Shown here piece by piece: positions 44,079 through 57,066 of a stretch of DNA of 64,000 nucleotides. How positions within the stretch are numbered: the stretch's first letter is position 1; each line of letters starts with the position of its first letter. This DNA is from Coniferiporia sulphurascens (taxonomy: Eukaryota > Basidiomycota > Agaricomycetes > Hymenochaetales > Hymenochaetaceae). The DNA lies in assembly GCA_002794785.1 (NCBI GenBank), contig NBBA01000001.1, positions 2,728,001-2,792,000 of the forward strand, read 5' to 3'. The notes below the pieces were generated by a model, which was given only the letters and a program-made list of their open reading frames with translations, was not told the origin of the DNA and ran no database searches. Position numbers and translations under genes: made by a program.

Positions 44079-44967
44079 AGTGTTGGACAGATCTGCTTCG
44101 TCATGGAGTTTCATCATTATTGGTATTTTTCTTCCATAATAAACATGTGTAAGACGACACTATGTACCATGTCACTGATATTTCTTTGAAGTACGCTCGA
44201 CGCTGATGTCCTTTTGGAAGTCATGTATACTTGGCACAGACTGCGTCAACGTTCGTATTGCTTTGAACGACTGTGATTCCATTCTAGGGGACAATATACT
44301 CTGGGATGAGATGTCAACAACCGGTTCAAACAACATTTCTTCCGGTAACGAAAGACTCGCTCAGAGTTCCGTGCACCTTCTGACCCTATCTATTGGGGGC
44401 ACACCGCCACTGGTACTGGTGGCAATGCGGTTTCATTTTTGATAACGTACACTATGGTGGTGGTTTTGTGCGGCCTGTGTGGTACAGTCAAAACGGTGAT
44501 GCGATTTTCAGATTGGCTCTAATCCCATATATATTTTGTAATGTCGATATCATAGTACATGTTTTTAGGCCGTTAGTCACGGGTAGTATGAACTTGTTCC
44601 TATAATGAATGTGTGCCGACGACATATGCATCGCGGTTCCAAAATACCGAACCCGGTCGGCGTGCAGTACATGAAATGTAAATTCCAGGTTGGCAAAAGA
44701 GAGCAAGAACTACGAAACCGTCGGTGATGTCTCTCGAGATATTTCTGCTCGCGTGCCCTCATAGTCCGTATATGCATATCCACCCTCAGTTGGGGCGGAA
44801 CGCCGTGTATTAGGAGACACCGGGCACTTTTAGTATGCCCGCCTCTCGGCGTAATACATACATTGTGTGCAAAGCAAGGTCATTATACCTACTATATGTA
44901 CTTTCAAGCAAAGAGAAGGTTTCTTTCAACAGTGCCGTGGTACGTGAAACGACATTATAATCTAATA
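44079..44967. other. Convergent intergenic region RING-CH/NUP155
   Basis: About 890 bp, unusually long for a convergent gap in this window. One plus-strand frame (from about 44378) contains PSDPIYWGHTATGTGGNAVS then a hydrophobic stretch, but no start, splice partners or known domain could be tied to it. Treated as non-coding with low certainty. Confidence 0.35.
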
Positions 44968-47900
44968 TCACCAGTATCGTCGGAGTTGTCGCTTGACATC
45001 CTCAAACGTTTCTCGTGTTTCTCGCCTATCAGGTCTGAGTTCCTCGAGATACTTGGTTATCGTGCGGTCAATAGAGTCGACTGGGAAATCTCCACGAGCT
45101 AAAGGTGATTGTGGTCTGCGAGCATCTTCAACCCAATCTCTGAGTAACACAGCAATGTCCGAAGAGATCATCTGTATGTTCTCCTGATCGTTGAAAGGTG
45201 GGACCTAAAAATTTTAAGTCACGAACTATAAAAGTTCCTTTTTTGAATCCTTACTTGTGACTCATACATCTCATGGAAGATATCCCAAATTTCAGAATTG
45301 GGTATTTCGCACTCTCTCAGAACCCTCGGCGCCCACCCATACGACCTTGCTCCTTTGTTACTTAGAGCAAAGCGGACCAGTAAGGACGCAACGTATCCTG
45401 TAAATAGATGTCTAAGAAAGATCCCATGGCAACAGTCTCTGCTCCAACACTCACGGAGAGGGAAGGCACTGTCCGAAGGATAGAATCGTCTTCCATAATT
45501 GATGACCGTGGTCGATATCCGATCTGCCTGTTGATCTGGCGTCCCGTCAGAAGTTGCTTCAAAACAAGCACGGTCAGTATAGATATCTAGATGGTGACTC
45601 AAGGACCAACCATCTTCGAAGATCGCATTCCAGATGGGCTTCACGACGGCCTCATCGTGATGATCGGAGACCCGTAAAATAAGAAGTTTTATCGACGGAA
45701 GGTCAAAAGGCTCAGCGTAGAATTGATAAAGCTTTTATAGGGTTTAGCACGTGCCTCAGTTAATCTGTAAGCCACTCACCTCAGTTATATTAAACAACCG
45801 CCGCTGCAGGAGCTGTATCTTTTCCCCCACTTCTCCTTGTTCATTCATTCGTGGAAGGAGCATATGCAGCAATTCCATTTGAACCTGTGCGACTTCTAGC
45901 TGATCCTCAAGCTCCGTGAGAAAAGCAATTGCCGTCTCGTGCTTCCCGCTCACGGAGACTGGGTGGGACTTTGCATTGCTCACAGCGAGGGTGAGAAACT
46001 CAAGTCGGGATTCCAATGGGAGGTCGAACCTGCAATGAAGGTGTCAATTGGTTTCCATAAATTAACCGTATGACACTCACTCTGTTGACTGAGCAAGTAC
46101 CACAAGCACTTCAGCTGCTCTTAGATACTGTCCGTTCTTGACATACAACTGCCATAGCAACTGGTATTTGTATGCAGACGCAGGCTCACGGAGAAGATGT
46201 GACTCGAGATATGGCGGACGAATCTGAAGGGCAAATGCGTCTGGTACGACGGACAATAGGTCAACGTTTTCCTCACCTCAAGAAGAGCGTCTGTCATGCC
46301 CTGTTGGATCATCCATTCGTAGAGGTGAGAATGAAAAACCGGATCTTCCGACGAAAATGCGGCATCGTATGCGTGGTTGCGAACATCTTCAAAGTCTTGC
46401 TTCGCGGGGTTTTTTGTACTCTGGTCATCAAAGATTGACAAAGAGTGCAAAATCAAGTCGTAGCATTGCTCTCGTTTGGCCAGCACGTTGGAGCGAGAAT
46501 CATCCGCGGGACATCCTGCCATCCAAAAGCTCAGGCCGACGTTATCTCTATCAACAACGGCAGCACATTGTATGGGCAATTCAACAGCACCTACGCAGAC
46601 CTTCAGTGTCAGTTCATCCCTCTAAGTACAGCGAACTCACCCTTGACGTAATTCAGATGTTGGTAATCGCCACAAATCTCGCGCAGTTTCTCGAATTCTA
46701 TTACTCGGGCGGCTCGCGTAAATAACCTGTAAACTATAAGAGTCTGTAATGATTTTCGTAGATTGAAAACATACCTCAAGGACTCTGTTAAGATTGATTG
46801 TCTTTCGGATGGATCCTTGACATCTACGGCTTTTCGTACACTCTCACGGGCCTTGAAAGTAAATTAGCCATTGAACTTACAATGGGAAAACACCTAACGC
46901 CCACCTTGTACAACATCACATCATCTGCACTACAGAATGAGCCGCATCGTTGCTGCAGGATGTCGCTGACTGTATCAATCTAGTGATGTATAATTTAAGC
47001 CATTTCGCAAATAGCTAAAGCAACGGGCGACTCACGCTTATTTGCTGTCCAATCTGACTATTGATGATAACATTAACTAACGCCCTCGATACATGTAATC
47101 CATTTTCAGTCGTAATAAGTTCTTCGTAAGTCAACGAAGCGATTACCACCTGAGTGTCCTTATCACACTGGGCGACTAGGTCGCCGAAGTGATAATCAAT
47201 CAGAAGCAATACAAACGATATCGCTTCCACACTTCTGTCAAGTAATGCTTGTATGTGAGATGCAGATGATTGTTCGACTTTCCAAGCGTCATTTTCAGCG
47301 CCCTGCCGCCCGCTAGAACCAACTTGTTCGCCTGGTGCCGAGCTGAACATCTGAGGATTACTTTCCAAAAAGTTCTTAAGAGCGTAAAGGTTCCGTTGGA
47401 TAACGACCAGGGTAGCATCATCAAAGTTTGTGCTCTGGCCAACCGGTCTGCAAAATCGGGTTAGTGTGGTAAATCTAATGCTTAATGAAGCTATATGATG
47501 CCGTACCCTGTCTTCGAAATCTTTGCTCTCCAGAGCGGCCTTACTAAGCGTGCGAAGTACATAGCAAGTCCTTCCCGTCTCCCGCTGAAGATAACATTTC
47601 CTTGGCTGTCGCCGGCGTAGCCTCGGTCTACCCAGAGGGGACGATCCCCAATCTCGTAAAGCATTTGCTTCGCCACCGAAGCAATTTCAGGACTAAGACT
47701 TACTACTTCGTCGTATACCGAAAGCCTGTTCCGTTCCATTGCTAGATATGTATTCCCACTTGCTAGAGCCAGTAACATAGCGCATGTCTGATCTCTTCCG
47801 AAGCCATCCCGGAAATCCAGGATAGGTTGTAAACTCCCTTCAGAGCGAATCTCTTCAAGCGCATCCCGCAGATAATCCACCGCTCGACGTTTTACAAGAT

Positions 47901-49850
47901 GACTGATGCCAACGTTCGTTACAATTACGAACTCTTGATGTGGCACGGAGGACTGGGTTGCCAATTCATTCGAGACAAGCGGTTCTGGTGAAGTTGTAGG
48001 TGTGGCAAGTATCGGTGGAGATCTAACAGGAGCAATCGCCCAGATAGTACCCTCAATATAGAGCAAGGTTGCTTGCTCCGTTAAAGAAGGCCGCGTCGCA
48101 GCTCCTGATGGATAAAAGGCGGATGAAGGCACCGAAGGATAATAGTTTGCTGTAGACGCTTGTGGGGCGGAAGGAGCTTGAGCTTGCCCAAGCGAACCTA
48201 TTCTTGTCAGATCGGGGGAAATGCCGACGAGAAAGTCCTTTCCGTCTACATCACTTGGTTGAGAAGCTACCACAAGGCCATTAATATATGACGCGGTGGT
48301 TAAATCCTTTACAATGCACGCCGTCGGATTAGACTGTGGTTGCATCGGGGCACCGTACATACTAGTAGACATGCGCTGAGGTCGAAACTGTTCGTCTGGA
48401 TGAAGGAGATTCGTGGGTGGCAAGCGGACGTGTACTAATTGGAGCTGTTTCGGCTCCGCTGCTCCATATTGTGTACCAAAACTGTAGCCACCGTAACCAA
48501 CGGGAGCAGGTGAAAAGTAAAGTCTTATGCCGTTCGTAGAAAGAGCCATGAGCTGTATCCCGGTCTTCGATTCGCGCTGTTGGATGACGTGCAAAGAAAT
48601 GAGACGAAGGCCTTGGGCAAGAGCAGGGTTTCCGGGCGCTTTATCTTGCGCCTGTTTTTGGAGATTGGACAGGGTCTGGAGCTTGCGAAGGCCCTTATTA
48701 GGATCGGGTTTCCAAATTGAAATCCAGTTATGTTCGCTAAGGGAGTAGATGCAGTCTCGGTCATGGTCAGCAACGAGGACAATTATACGTTCTGTAGGGG
48801 AGAAAATCAGCATAAAGTAACAGACAAGACTATTCCCATTTGCCTTCGTTGTGAGTCGTCCTGAGAAGTGGAATGAAGCTTGGCATCCCACTAGCAGAAT
48901 GGTTGATCAGATGAAACCGCTTTCCGAACCAGACTTCCTTCTCTTGATAATGCAGTTCATACATGTTCCCGTCGCCCACTCCACACATAAAAATTCTGCC
49001 GTCACTCGTACTCACGACAGACGTCATTTCCATACCGTCTGTTGAAACTGACATGTCAGTCGCGTACAATCTAATTTCCTTGTGTTGACGATAGTCAGGC
49101 CCCGTGGCAGGCTGCGATGAAAGGCCTAGCAATATAACCGTGGCAGGAGTGCATATGACGAGGAGATAGGTAATTTCGTTTATGAAGACGCCGGGCTTGG
49201 GTTTGACCAAGGCAACGTGGGTGATAACGTCTGGTTGCTCAATAAAGGAGCTGAGTTCCTGCCTGTCTCATACTCAGTACGTGAAGTACAAGGAAGGACG
49301 CGAAAGTACGAACCCTTCGATATAGTCCCAAAGAAATAGCTTGTGGTCGAGAGTTATCCACGCACGCTCGATTTCCGTCATGATACCCATATGGCATACA
49401 AATTTAGACGCTATTTCGAATATTAAAATATGGCCCCGCCGAATCTGTGTGCAGACGTACACTGAAAGTGCTCCCAGAGTGTAGGTGGTATGCCGATATG
49501 TTTTCTTTTTTGAAAAGGGACGCGGTAGTCACCAGGAAATACCGTATAGGCCGCAGATGACTGCCCACCAGCTACAAGATCCAACAATTAAATGATTTAT
49601 GGAAAAATAAGGAAAGGAAGGGCGTACGAATTGTCAGCATATCTCCAAGGTCTGGTATTACCTGCGCATCTTTTATTAATTGGTCCTGGATCAGGCGGCT
49701 TGCATTCTGGAGGGCAGGTAGGTCGAGTGTCGACGGGTGTGTACTCGGGGCTCTGATGCGCGACGTTGAGGCGTGATTTCCCGCCGGCGCCGACGAGGCT
49801 TGAAAGCCGCCAAAGGGTCGTACGCTGGCGAGCGGACTTGAGAAGGACAT
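44968..49850 (-). CDS. NUP170: Nucleoporin NUP155/NUP157/NUP170
   Basis: Inner-ring scaffold nucleoporin that anchors the pore to the membrane. Exon 1 starts MSFSSPLASVRPFGGFQASS and continues ALQNASRLIQDQLIKDAQVI then PDLGD. The N-terminal propeller shows RAWITLDHKLFLWDYIEG, VFINEITYLLVICTPATVIL and GRIFMCGVGDGNMYELHYQE, then FHLINHSASGMPSFIP, a signature of the family. The long exon 47491-48891 covers the propeller end and start of the alpha-solenoid. Further left, short exons carry the solenoid, and the end is SPLARGDFPVDSIDRTITKY then VKRQLRRYW, with TGA 44968-44970, as in Nup155 C-termini. About 1,300 residues and over ten introns; several small-exon borders at 45.2-47.4 kb are not resolved. 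Head to head with MAD2. Confidence 0.88.
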
Positions 49851-50099
49851 GTCAAGCTATACTTCGCCGTGCACGTCGTGTACTGGCTGAGAGAAGAACG
49901 CACGCTGGAAAGGACGCAGACGGTCACGTGATCAACTCGTTGGACGCGACTCGCGTCAATGCTCGCTCGTGTGCTTTCACTTTGCACCCCCCCTTCACCT
50001 TTACTCTCACTTTCCGTCACCTTTTTTTCATCCTTGCGCTATACACAAGCCCCGGGTATACCCTAAATTTGCGACCATCGGGTCGAACACTTATAGCCA
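49851..50099. promoter_or_regulatory. Bidirectional promoter region NUP155/MAD2
   Basis: 249 bp between the two divergent start codons. It contains a pyrimidine-rich stretch on the plus strand (about 49985-50035, CCCCCCTTCACC...CTTTTTTTC). An antisense long frame across it is not supported. Confidence 0.55.
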
Positions 50100-50960
50100 A
50101 TGTCTACCAAGCAGGGTCCAACCCGTCAAGCCATTACTCTCAAAGGCTCTACGGCCATTGTTACGGATTTCTTCAAGTTTGCAGTCAATACGTCCGTCTC
50201 GAGAAGGCCGTCGACGACCTTTAAAACTAATAGCCTATTTAGAATTTTATACCAGCGCGGCGTTTACCCTGCGGACGACTTCCACCTCGTAAAGAAGTAC
50301 GGCCAGGTGGTTATGTTAACCCAGGACTTGGCTCTGGAGAACTATTTGGACAAGCTGAGCTCGTTCTTCTTGGGATACCCGCTTTCGTTCCCTTCTAATG
50401 GATAATGCCAAGCAGGATTCTTCAACAGGTGCAAAGTTAGTCCCCAAAGTAGTGATGTGGCGATTAAACTAATGCCTCATGAATAGAGTGGCTCCTAACG
50501 GGCGGTGTCACTCAGTTGGTCTTGGCCATAATAGCAAAGGACAGCAGGACGACACTTGAGCGATGGGTCTTTGACGTGCAGCTTCAGAACCAACCCGCAC
50601 TCCCTGAGTCCGATTCGGCGACGTCGTTCGTTCGTTTTTTGGCCTGCTAATATCGGTACTGCTAAGTTGGTCTATGTTTATAGAGCACCCACAAAGCCAG
50701 AGTCACAGATTCAGGCGGAAATCCGAGACATTCTAAAGCAGATTGTTTCAACTGTAACATTCTTGCCGACAATGGAGGAGCCAACAGTCTTCAACATTCT
50801 TGCTTATACATCAGAGTCTGCGGACGTGCCAGCCGACGAGTGGGTAGACACTGATCCTCTCGCCATCGAAGCGAGCAAGAGCCAGCAGGTGAAGCTGAGG
50901 AGCTTCAGCACGGATGTGCACAGGGTAGAGGCGATGGTAGCATACCGCTACGAAGGATAG
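50100..50960 (+). CDS. MAD2: Spindle assembly checkpoint protein MAD2 (HORMA domain)
   Basis: HORMA-domain protein that inhibits Cdc20-APC/C until kinetochores attach. Exon 1 starts MSTKQGPTRQAITLKGSTAI and has VTDFFKFAVNT, spliced (GTCCGT...TTTAG) to ILYQRGVYPADDFHLVKKYG, QVVMLTQDLALENYL. Later exons give EWLLTGGVTQLVLAIIAKDS and ERWVFDVQLQNQPALPESD, then QAEIRDILKQIVSTVTFLP. The safety-belt C-terminus reads FNILAYTSESADVPADEWVD and ends HRVEAMVAYRYEG, TAG 50958-50960. All parts align in order with human and yeast Mad2, about 205 residues. The starts of MAD2 and of NUP155 share a 249-bp region. Confidence 0.94.
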
Positions 50961-51624
50961 ACGTAGTAACGACCGTGTACAGTAGACTCAGGGCCCGATT
51001 TATCTCAAACGCCGACAGGTTTTGAGCACTTGGCTGATTGCGATGGGCCCCCGATGATGATGAAACGATGTCCATCAGAACTCTGACCTTGACGGATATG
51101 CGCCGGTTGTGTTTGATGCGCGCCGCCGTCGCGTAATTTCCATGCAGGATTCACTTTTTTTTTTTCTTCCTCTCGCAATTGGAAGGTTTCCCTCCGGGGA
51201 CTGTACGCGTAGCCACGCGATTTCAACGGCCAAAAATATATGGTAGTAAATGAAGAAGTCAATGGAAGAGGGACATGAGGGAACAGGCCGATGGTAGAGC
51301 CCGACCGTGGTAACAAAAGCGAGCGGTAATGGTAACGGACGTCCCGGGGTCGCCATCGGGGTCACCATGGGAGACAGACTGATCATCAGTGCCTTGAGAT
51401 CAGGCCTTTTCCTCCTGCCCTCCATCTTTGAACCCACCCGAGCTGGCTCTTATTCCCCTCTTCTTTCCTTCATTCCACTGACGACCCCTCGTTTCTTTCC
51501 ACTGCACTCCTTCTCGTCTGGCCGGTCCCGGACAGCGCTCTCCCCGTTATTCGTGTCCTATTACCGCCTCGTCCTCCTTTGATCCTCGATTGCCAGTCCG
51601 TGACTGCGAATAATCTTACTAACA
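50961..51624 (+). promoter_or_regulatory. NoxA upstream region with CT-rich leader
   Basis: About 660 bp between MAD2 and noxA. The last 200 bases on the plus strand are strongly CT-rich (about 51411-51530, for example CCCCTCTTCTTTCCTTCATT), typical of a long leader of a well-expressed fungal gene. A poly(T) run lies at 51150-51163. No gene seen. Confidence 0.5.
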
Positions 51625-53593
51625 ATGGGCGAAAGCTGGTTCAAGAGGGAGTTTATGGTCCCTAGGAGGCTGGCGTTCAACGTCATTTTCTACGGTCTAC
51701 ATTTCTTTTTCTTCATCTATGGCTGGTATAGTCAGGTCAGCCCAGTTCCTATTTCCCCCATGGACTACACTAATAATATATCTCAAGGCTACAAACAAGA
51801 AGTTGGCTGGTCTGAATTCCCTGAAGTACTCCGTTTGGATATCTCGGGGTGCTGGGCTCGTCCTTGCTTTCGATGGTGGACTCATCCTCGTGCCCATGTT
51901 GCGAAACATCATCAAGGTCGTCCGGCCCAAGTTGACGTGGGCCTTCCCCGCCGATGAGAACATCTGGTTCCACAGGCAGGTTGCGTACAACATGCTCTTT
52001 TGGTCAGTTGTTCATACAACTGCACACTATGTTAATTTCATCAATGTGGAACGAACTCGTGCGTTTTCCGGATTGAGACTGCCACATTCGCCGATATGCT
52101 AATGTTCTTGAACAGAGATTCGCAAAGAAACTGCCCAGGATATCCACTATCATCAGCCGGGCGGTATCACGGGTCATTTCATGTTGCTCATCATGGTCTT
52201 AATCTACACAACGGCTCACCGTAAAGTACGCAACCAATGCTTTGAAGCTTTCTGGTACACGCATCACCTTGCGTTCTTCTTCATGCTTGGTTTGTACACA
52301 CATGCAACCGGCTGTTTTGTACGTGACTCCGTCAACCCGGACTACATTGCCACATTCCCCTTCTATTCGACGCAACACTGCCTGGGATACTTGAGTTGGA
52401 GATTCACTATTTGGCCGGGCATCATATATTTCGGCGAGCGCATGTGGAGAGAAATCAGGGCAAGGCGTGCGACTAAGCTATCCAAGGTTATTGTTCACCC
52501 GAGTGGCGCCATGGAACTGCGTATTGTTAAGCCGAGTTTCAAATACACCGCGGGACAGTGGCTCTTCATTCAGGTTCCGGAAGTGTCGAAGTGGCAATGG
52601 CACCCGGTATGAGTTTCGCTGTCTTCTCCCATCATTGTTAAATGTGTTTTGCCACCTTAGTTCACAATCACTTCTGCACCGGAGGATACATACGTTTCTG
52701 TGCATATCCGCCAGGTTGGCGACTGGACCCGCGGCCTTGGCGATCTCCTTGGTGCTGGTCCTTCGGTCGTCGCGGAATTAACCCAGAAGGCAATGAAGGG
52801 TCAAGAGAAGAATGAAAAGGACATGGACATGGGCGGGCGTGGGGATTACCTTGAGATTGACACAAGTGTTTCAGGTCGTGCATTGCCGTCTGTGCGCATT
52901 GATGGACCCTACGGCGCACCCGCTGAAGACGTCTTTGACGTAGAGGTTGCCGTCCTTGTTGGAGCTGGTATCGGTGTCACACCTTTTGCCTCCATATTGA
53001 AGCATATCTGGTACCGCCAGAAGCGAGGTAATCTTGGAGCGCTTACACGTGTTGAATTCTTTTGGGTCTGCCGTGACGCGCCTTCATTCGGCTGGTTCCA
53101 AACCCTACTACAGGAGGTCGAGGCTGCGCAGATCGATCGTTGGTGTTTTGTTATTATCTTCACCGTTTCTGGAATCTAATGGACGGTATTCCACTGCAGC
53201 AAACTTTTTACGTATTAACATTTACCTTACGCAAAAGATTGGCGAAGACATGCTCTGGAACATCGCTATCAATGACGCTGGTGCGGAATACGACCCGTTG
53301 ACACTCCTGCGCACTCGTACAATGTTCGGTCGTCCGGACTGGAAGACAATTTACTCCAGGATTAGGCAAGCGATTGAGTCTGGGCAGTATCTGCCAGGGA
53401 GTCAATCTCAACTGAAGACCACGGTCGGGACGTACTTTTGTGGTGTATGTTCTTAACGTACCGCTCTGGTCTGGGAAATACTGACAACGCCCCCCTCTTC
53501 TAGCCAAGTGTCCTTGGAAACGCGGTTAGGGACGCGGCGCTCGCTTCTCGTAGCTCCACCGTCAACTTCACCTTCGCAAAGGAGCACTTTTAA
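51625..53593 (+). CDS. noxA: NADPH oxidase NoxA/Nox1
   Basis: Superoxide-producing flavocytochrome of the fungal NoxA class (gp91phox-like without EF hands), linked to fruiting-body development and hyphal fusion in filamentous fungi. It starts MGESWFKREFMVPRRLAFNV. Membrane helices follow with haem-ligand histidines in NMLFWSVVHTTAHYVNF and AFWYTHHLAFFFMLGLYTHA. The FAD site reads HPFTITSAPEDTYVSVHIRQ across an intron; the NADPH part has RIDGPYGAP, VGAGIGVTPFASIL and EFFWVCRDAPSFGWF. After a further intron come PNFLRINIYLTQKIGEDMLW and RTRTMFGRPDWKTIYSRI, then TYFCGPSVLGNAVRDAA. The end is FTFAKEHF, with the terminal aromatic residue typical of Nox enzymes, TAA 53591-53593. About 550 residues, six or more introns. 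Confidence 0.95.
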
Positions 53594-53963
53594 GTAATCG
53601 GTCTTCTGGCTGCATTTCCCGGCTCTCAGGTTACTAAAGCCCTTGCTTTTTCTTGGTTTTTTTTGTTTGCAAATGAGTTGTAGCTAGATGCACACAATAG
53701 TTGCCTTTATAAATTAGTTTTAAGATTATGAAGAAAGAGCTCTGTCAGAATTATTGTAACTAAGGCGGATGCATCTCTCTGGACTCCCTAAAGAGGAAGT
53801 ATTATCGGCACGCGTGGTCACCACTACAGTACTGTAGCACTGACACTCGGACTTGTACTTGAGGCTGGATTCGGAACGACACAACGCTCGCAAGGCAATT
53901 TCGGATACGCGTATAACGCATCGTAAACCAGTGTACTTCACGTTACTGGTGTACTTGTGAAAA
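53594..53963. other. Intergenic region noxA/TAF5
   Basis: About 370 bp of noxA 3' flank (T-rich, 53647-53670) and TAF5 promoter. No other feature supported. Confidence 0.4.
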
Positions 53964-56782
53964 ATGTCTGCCGCGACACCGGCGCCATCGAATCCTCCTT
54001 CAGACTCGCCTTCGCCGTCTAATGCCCAAGCGCAGGATCCGGGACCACAGAATGGCTCGACGAATGTCGACCAAATGGTCCTTGATTATCTCAAGCAGAG
54101 AGGGCATTCCGGCGCAGAACGTGCTCTCAGAGACGCGCTCGGCCTTCCAAGCCCGCCAGCGGATGACGACGGGAAGGACGATAGCCTTAGCTCAGACCCT
54201 CCCCAGAAGACCGTGTCTGACGTAGAGTTGCGCAAACATCTTGTTCCGTTTTGGCAGAAGAAGGACAAGCCAGGTGAAAACGCGCTTGCAGATGCAAAAG
54301 TGACAATGCAAAGCCTGTTAACTGGCGGTGTAACGACGCCAAGTGTTGCGCATCTTTTGGAGACCATAGGACCGGGTGGTGCGGACGAGATATTATCGCT
54401 TGACCCAACAGACAAGCATGAAGGGTTCCGGGATTTAGAGACATGGGTGGAGGGTTCACTTGACATGTACCGTGTATGTGTATCTTGATGACCTTGCGGT
54501 GGTGTATGCTTATGCTTGTGTTTCTCCAGCCGGAATTTAGGCCCATACTCTTCCCAATCTTCTGCCATTTCTATCTCGACCTTATTCAATTTGGGTTCCG
54601 TGACGCTGGTACATCAATCAAGCATGCCTTTTGTTATACTACTGACAATCCGCCTGTAGGACTAGAGTTTTTCAAGGCATTCTCACCATCTTTAGCTCCC
54701 TCACATAGCAAGACCTTGCACCGACTTTCAACGCTTCTCCTCCCTTCCCATGTGCAGCAAGATGATCTTGCACAAAGATTTCGCAATGAAAAATACGCCC
54801 TGCGAATGAGTCGGTCGGGATTCAACTTGCTGGTAGGTTGGCTAACGGAGGGTATGGGCGGCGAAGGTATGGGTGTAGGCGAGGGGTTTTCAGGCGAGAA
54901 AGGGAAGCGAGGGCGTGCGGCTGTGATGAGAGTAGTGAACAATCACTTGCGTTTTGACGGTCAGTAACGTTACCCTCAACTAACATATGCCACTTTACCG
55001 ATTGGTTGTGCAGTGACCTCGTCCAGCACAGCATCAATCCCTTCTTATGCCTGGGAAGAAACTACAGGGTTACTGTCATCGCTTATACCACAGAATCGTT
55101 CCGGGAATGACAAGAGGACATTAGCCGATTCAACTGCTTTTAATACCTCTAGGGGAGATCTCAAACTTGGTCCGCCTCCCCTCGACGACGCACTTCATAG
55201 CGAGGCAGAGCGTGTTCTCCGTGAACAGGCTACATCCAGCGGTGAGGGGGAACTGTCTTCCCAAGATCATCAGAATAATCGACCGAATGCGCCTGCTGGG
55301 CTAATCTCGCCCCAGACATCTGATCTTCCTCCGCTTCCTCCATCTTTCAAAACTATAGACGTGAAGCGTGAAGTAGAGAAAATCCGGGACGCGAGGAAGA
55401 GAATAAAACTTGAGCCGTCTGCCTTAGTCCTTGAAAAGGATAGTAGTAGCCTTCAAGCTGCCGCTGCACGGGCACGGGCTCTGCCTAGTATATGTGCATA
55501 CACTCTGCACGATGTTGGTGACGGGTAAGTCGCATGCACTCTTCCTGGGAGGCTATTACATTTACGCCGTTTGTAGTACGCCGTGCTCCACCTTTTCCCA
55601 AGATTCCTCTTTGATGGCTGTTGGCTTTTCGGAAAGTTACATACGATTATGGAACTTGAAAGGCGAAAAGCTAAGGGGAATACGTACTGATTTTGATCCA
55701 AACTCTATTCGCGATCGTAGGTCATTTCCCAGTTTTACACATACTGGCATCTAACGTCCCTTGACTAGCTTCATCCCTAAAAAGGGCGAGAGAGAGAGAG
55801 GCGAAGACAACGCGCAAGTTGATCGGGCACAGCGGGCCTGTTCACTCACTCTCATTCGATCCACTCAGCGGATCCGCTGCATCTCCAAACTATCTTCTTT
55901 CGTCATCTGCAGATTGTACGGTCAGGCTATGGTCGATGGAGACCATGAGCAATATAGTTGCATACAGGGGCCACCAGAATCCCGTGTGGGACGTGCAGTG
56001 GAGTCCGTTAGGTATTTATTTCGCCACAGGAAGTCGCGATAAAACGGCGAGACTGTGGTCGACTGATCGGGTATCTGCTCTGCGGATCTATGCTGGACAC
56101 TTGAGCGATGTCGACGTGAGTTTTTACGTGGGTTCTTTATATCGTACTCACAATGTCGGTATAGTGTGTAAAGTTCCATCCAAACTCTCTTTATCTTGCG
56201 ACCGGTTCGAGTGATTGGACGTGTCGGCTATGGGATGTTCAAAAGGGCGTCGCTATGCGAGTCTTTATAGGTCATCAAGGGCCTATTTCTGCTCTTGCTA
56301 TGAGTCCCGATGGCCGTTACCTTGCGAGCGCTGGTGAAGACCTTGCTATCAACCTGTGGGATCTTGGTTCTGGCCGTCGAATTAAGAAAATGATGGGACA
56401 CACATCTTCTGTATACTCCATGTCATTTAGCGGCGAGTCATCACTTCTAGTCACGGGCGGTGCTGATTGCACTGTGCGGTGTTGGGATGTCAAGGGATCT
56501 GGTGGACCTGCAAGTCGCCCCGGTCTACGGGATAACGGAATCGTCAATGGAGTGAATGGTGCTATACACGGAAAAGATCACAACGAAGAAGACAGTAGTG
56601 AAACGTATGTGTTCCTAGTCTTAGTCTATGTCTTTGAGCACAGTCCTGATTGCGTCGTTTATAGATCTGATCTACTTGCTACGTTCCCTACCAAACGGAC
56701 CCCCATCACTAATGTACACTTCACCCCGCGTAACCTATGCCTTGTTTCTGGTCCTTATCTATCTCCGGACCAGCGTATGTAG
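53964..56782 (+). CDS. TAF5: TFIID/SAGA subunit TAF5 (LisH, NTD2, WD40)
   Basis: Scaffold subunit shared by TFIID and, in many fungi, SAGA. It starts MSAATPAPSNPPSDSPSPSN. The LisH motif is VDQMVLDYLKQRGHSGAERA. The TAF5 N-terminal domain 2 reads PEFRPILFPIFCHFYLDLIQ, then FRNEKYALRMSRSGFNLLVG. A charged linker (VKREVEKIRDARKRIKLEPS) precedes six WD40 repeats, for example DSSLMAVGFSESYIRLWNLK, LLSSSADCTVRLWSMETM and GIYFATGSRDKTARLWSTDR, with GHQGPISALAMSPDGRYLAS and GGADCTVRCWDVKG. The end FTPRNLCLVSGPYLSPDQR is the usual C-terminus; TAG at 56780-56782. Exons are split by about eight short introns. A GA dinucleotide run lies at 55788-55800 within an exon. Confidence 0.93.
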
Positions 56783-57066
56783 AGAGCATGTGTATTTTAC
56801 ATATTGTATTTTCGCCTTTTTTGTGTTTCCGCCGAAGGCGAGGATATTAGTCATATCTAAACGCGTCTCCATCACAGTGTGACTGGCAAGGGACAGCTTT
56901 GGGGCCACTGGCAGGACTCGCGACGTCGAGCGACCTCAAGTTGAACTCACTCAACAATCTTCGACTTTGACCCCATCCTCTGTTGCTGACCCGCTCCGGC
57001 TCGCCGTCGCTGCTAACTTTTCTTACACCATCGTTCAACAGCTTTCATTATACATTACCCGGCGAC

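Noticed and set aside
49691..50020. Minus-strand 109-codon frame across the NUP155/MAD2 region
   Set aside because: Different frame from the supported NUP155 first exon, low complexity, no homology signal.
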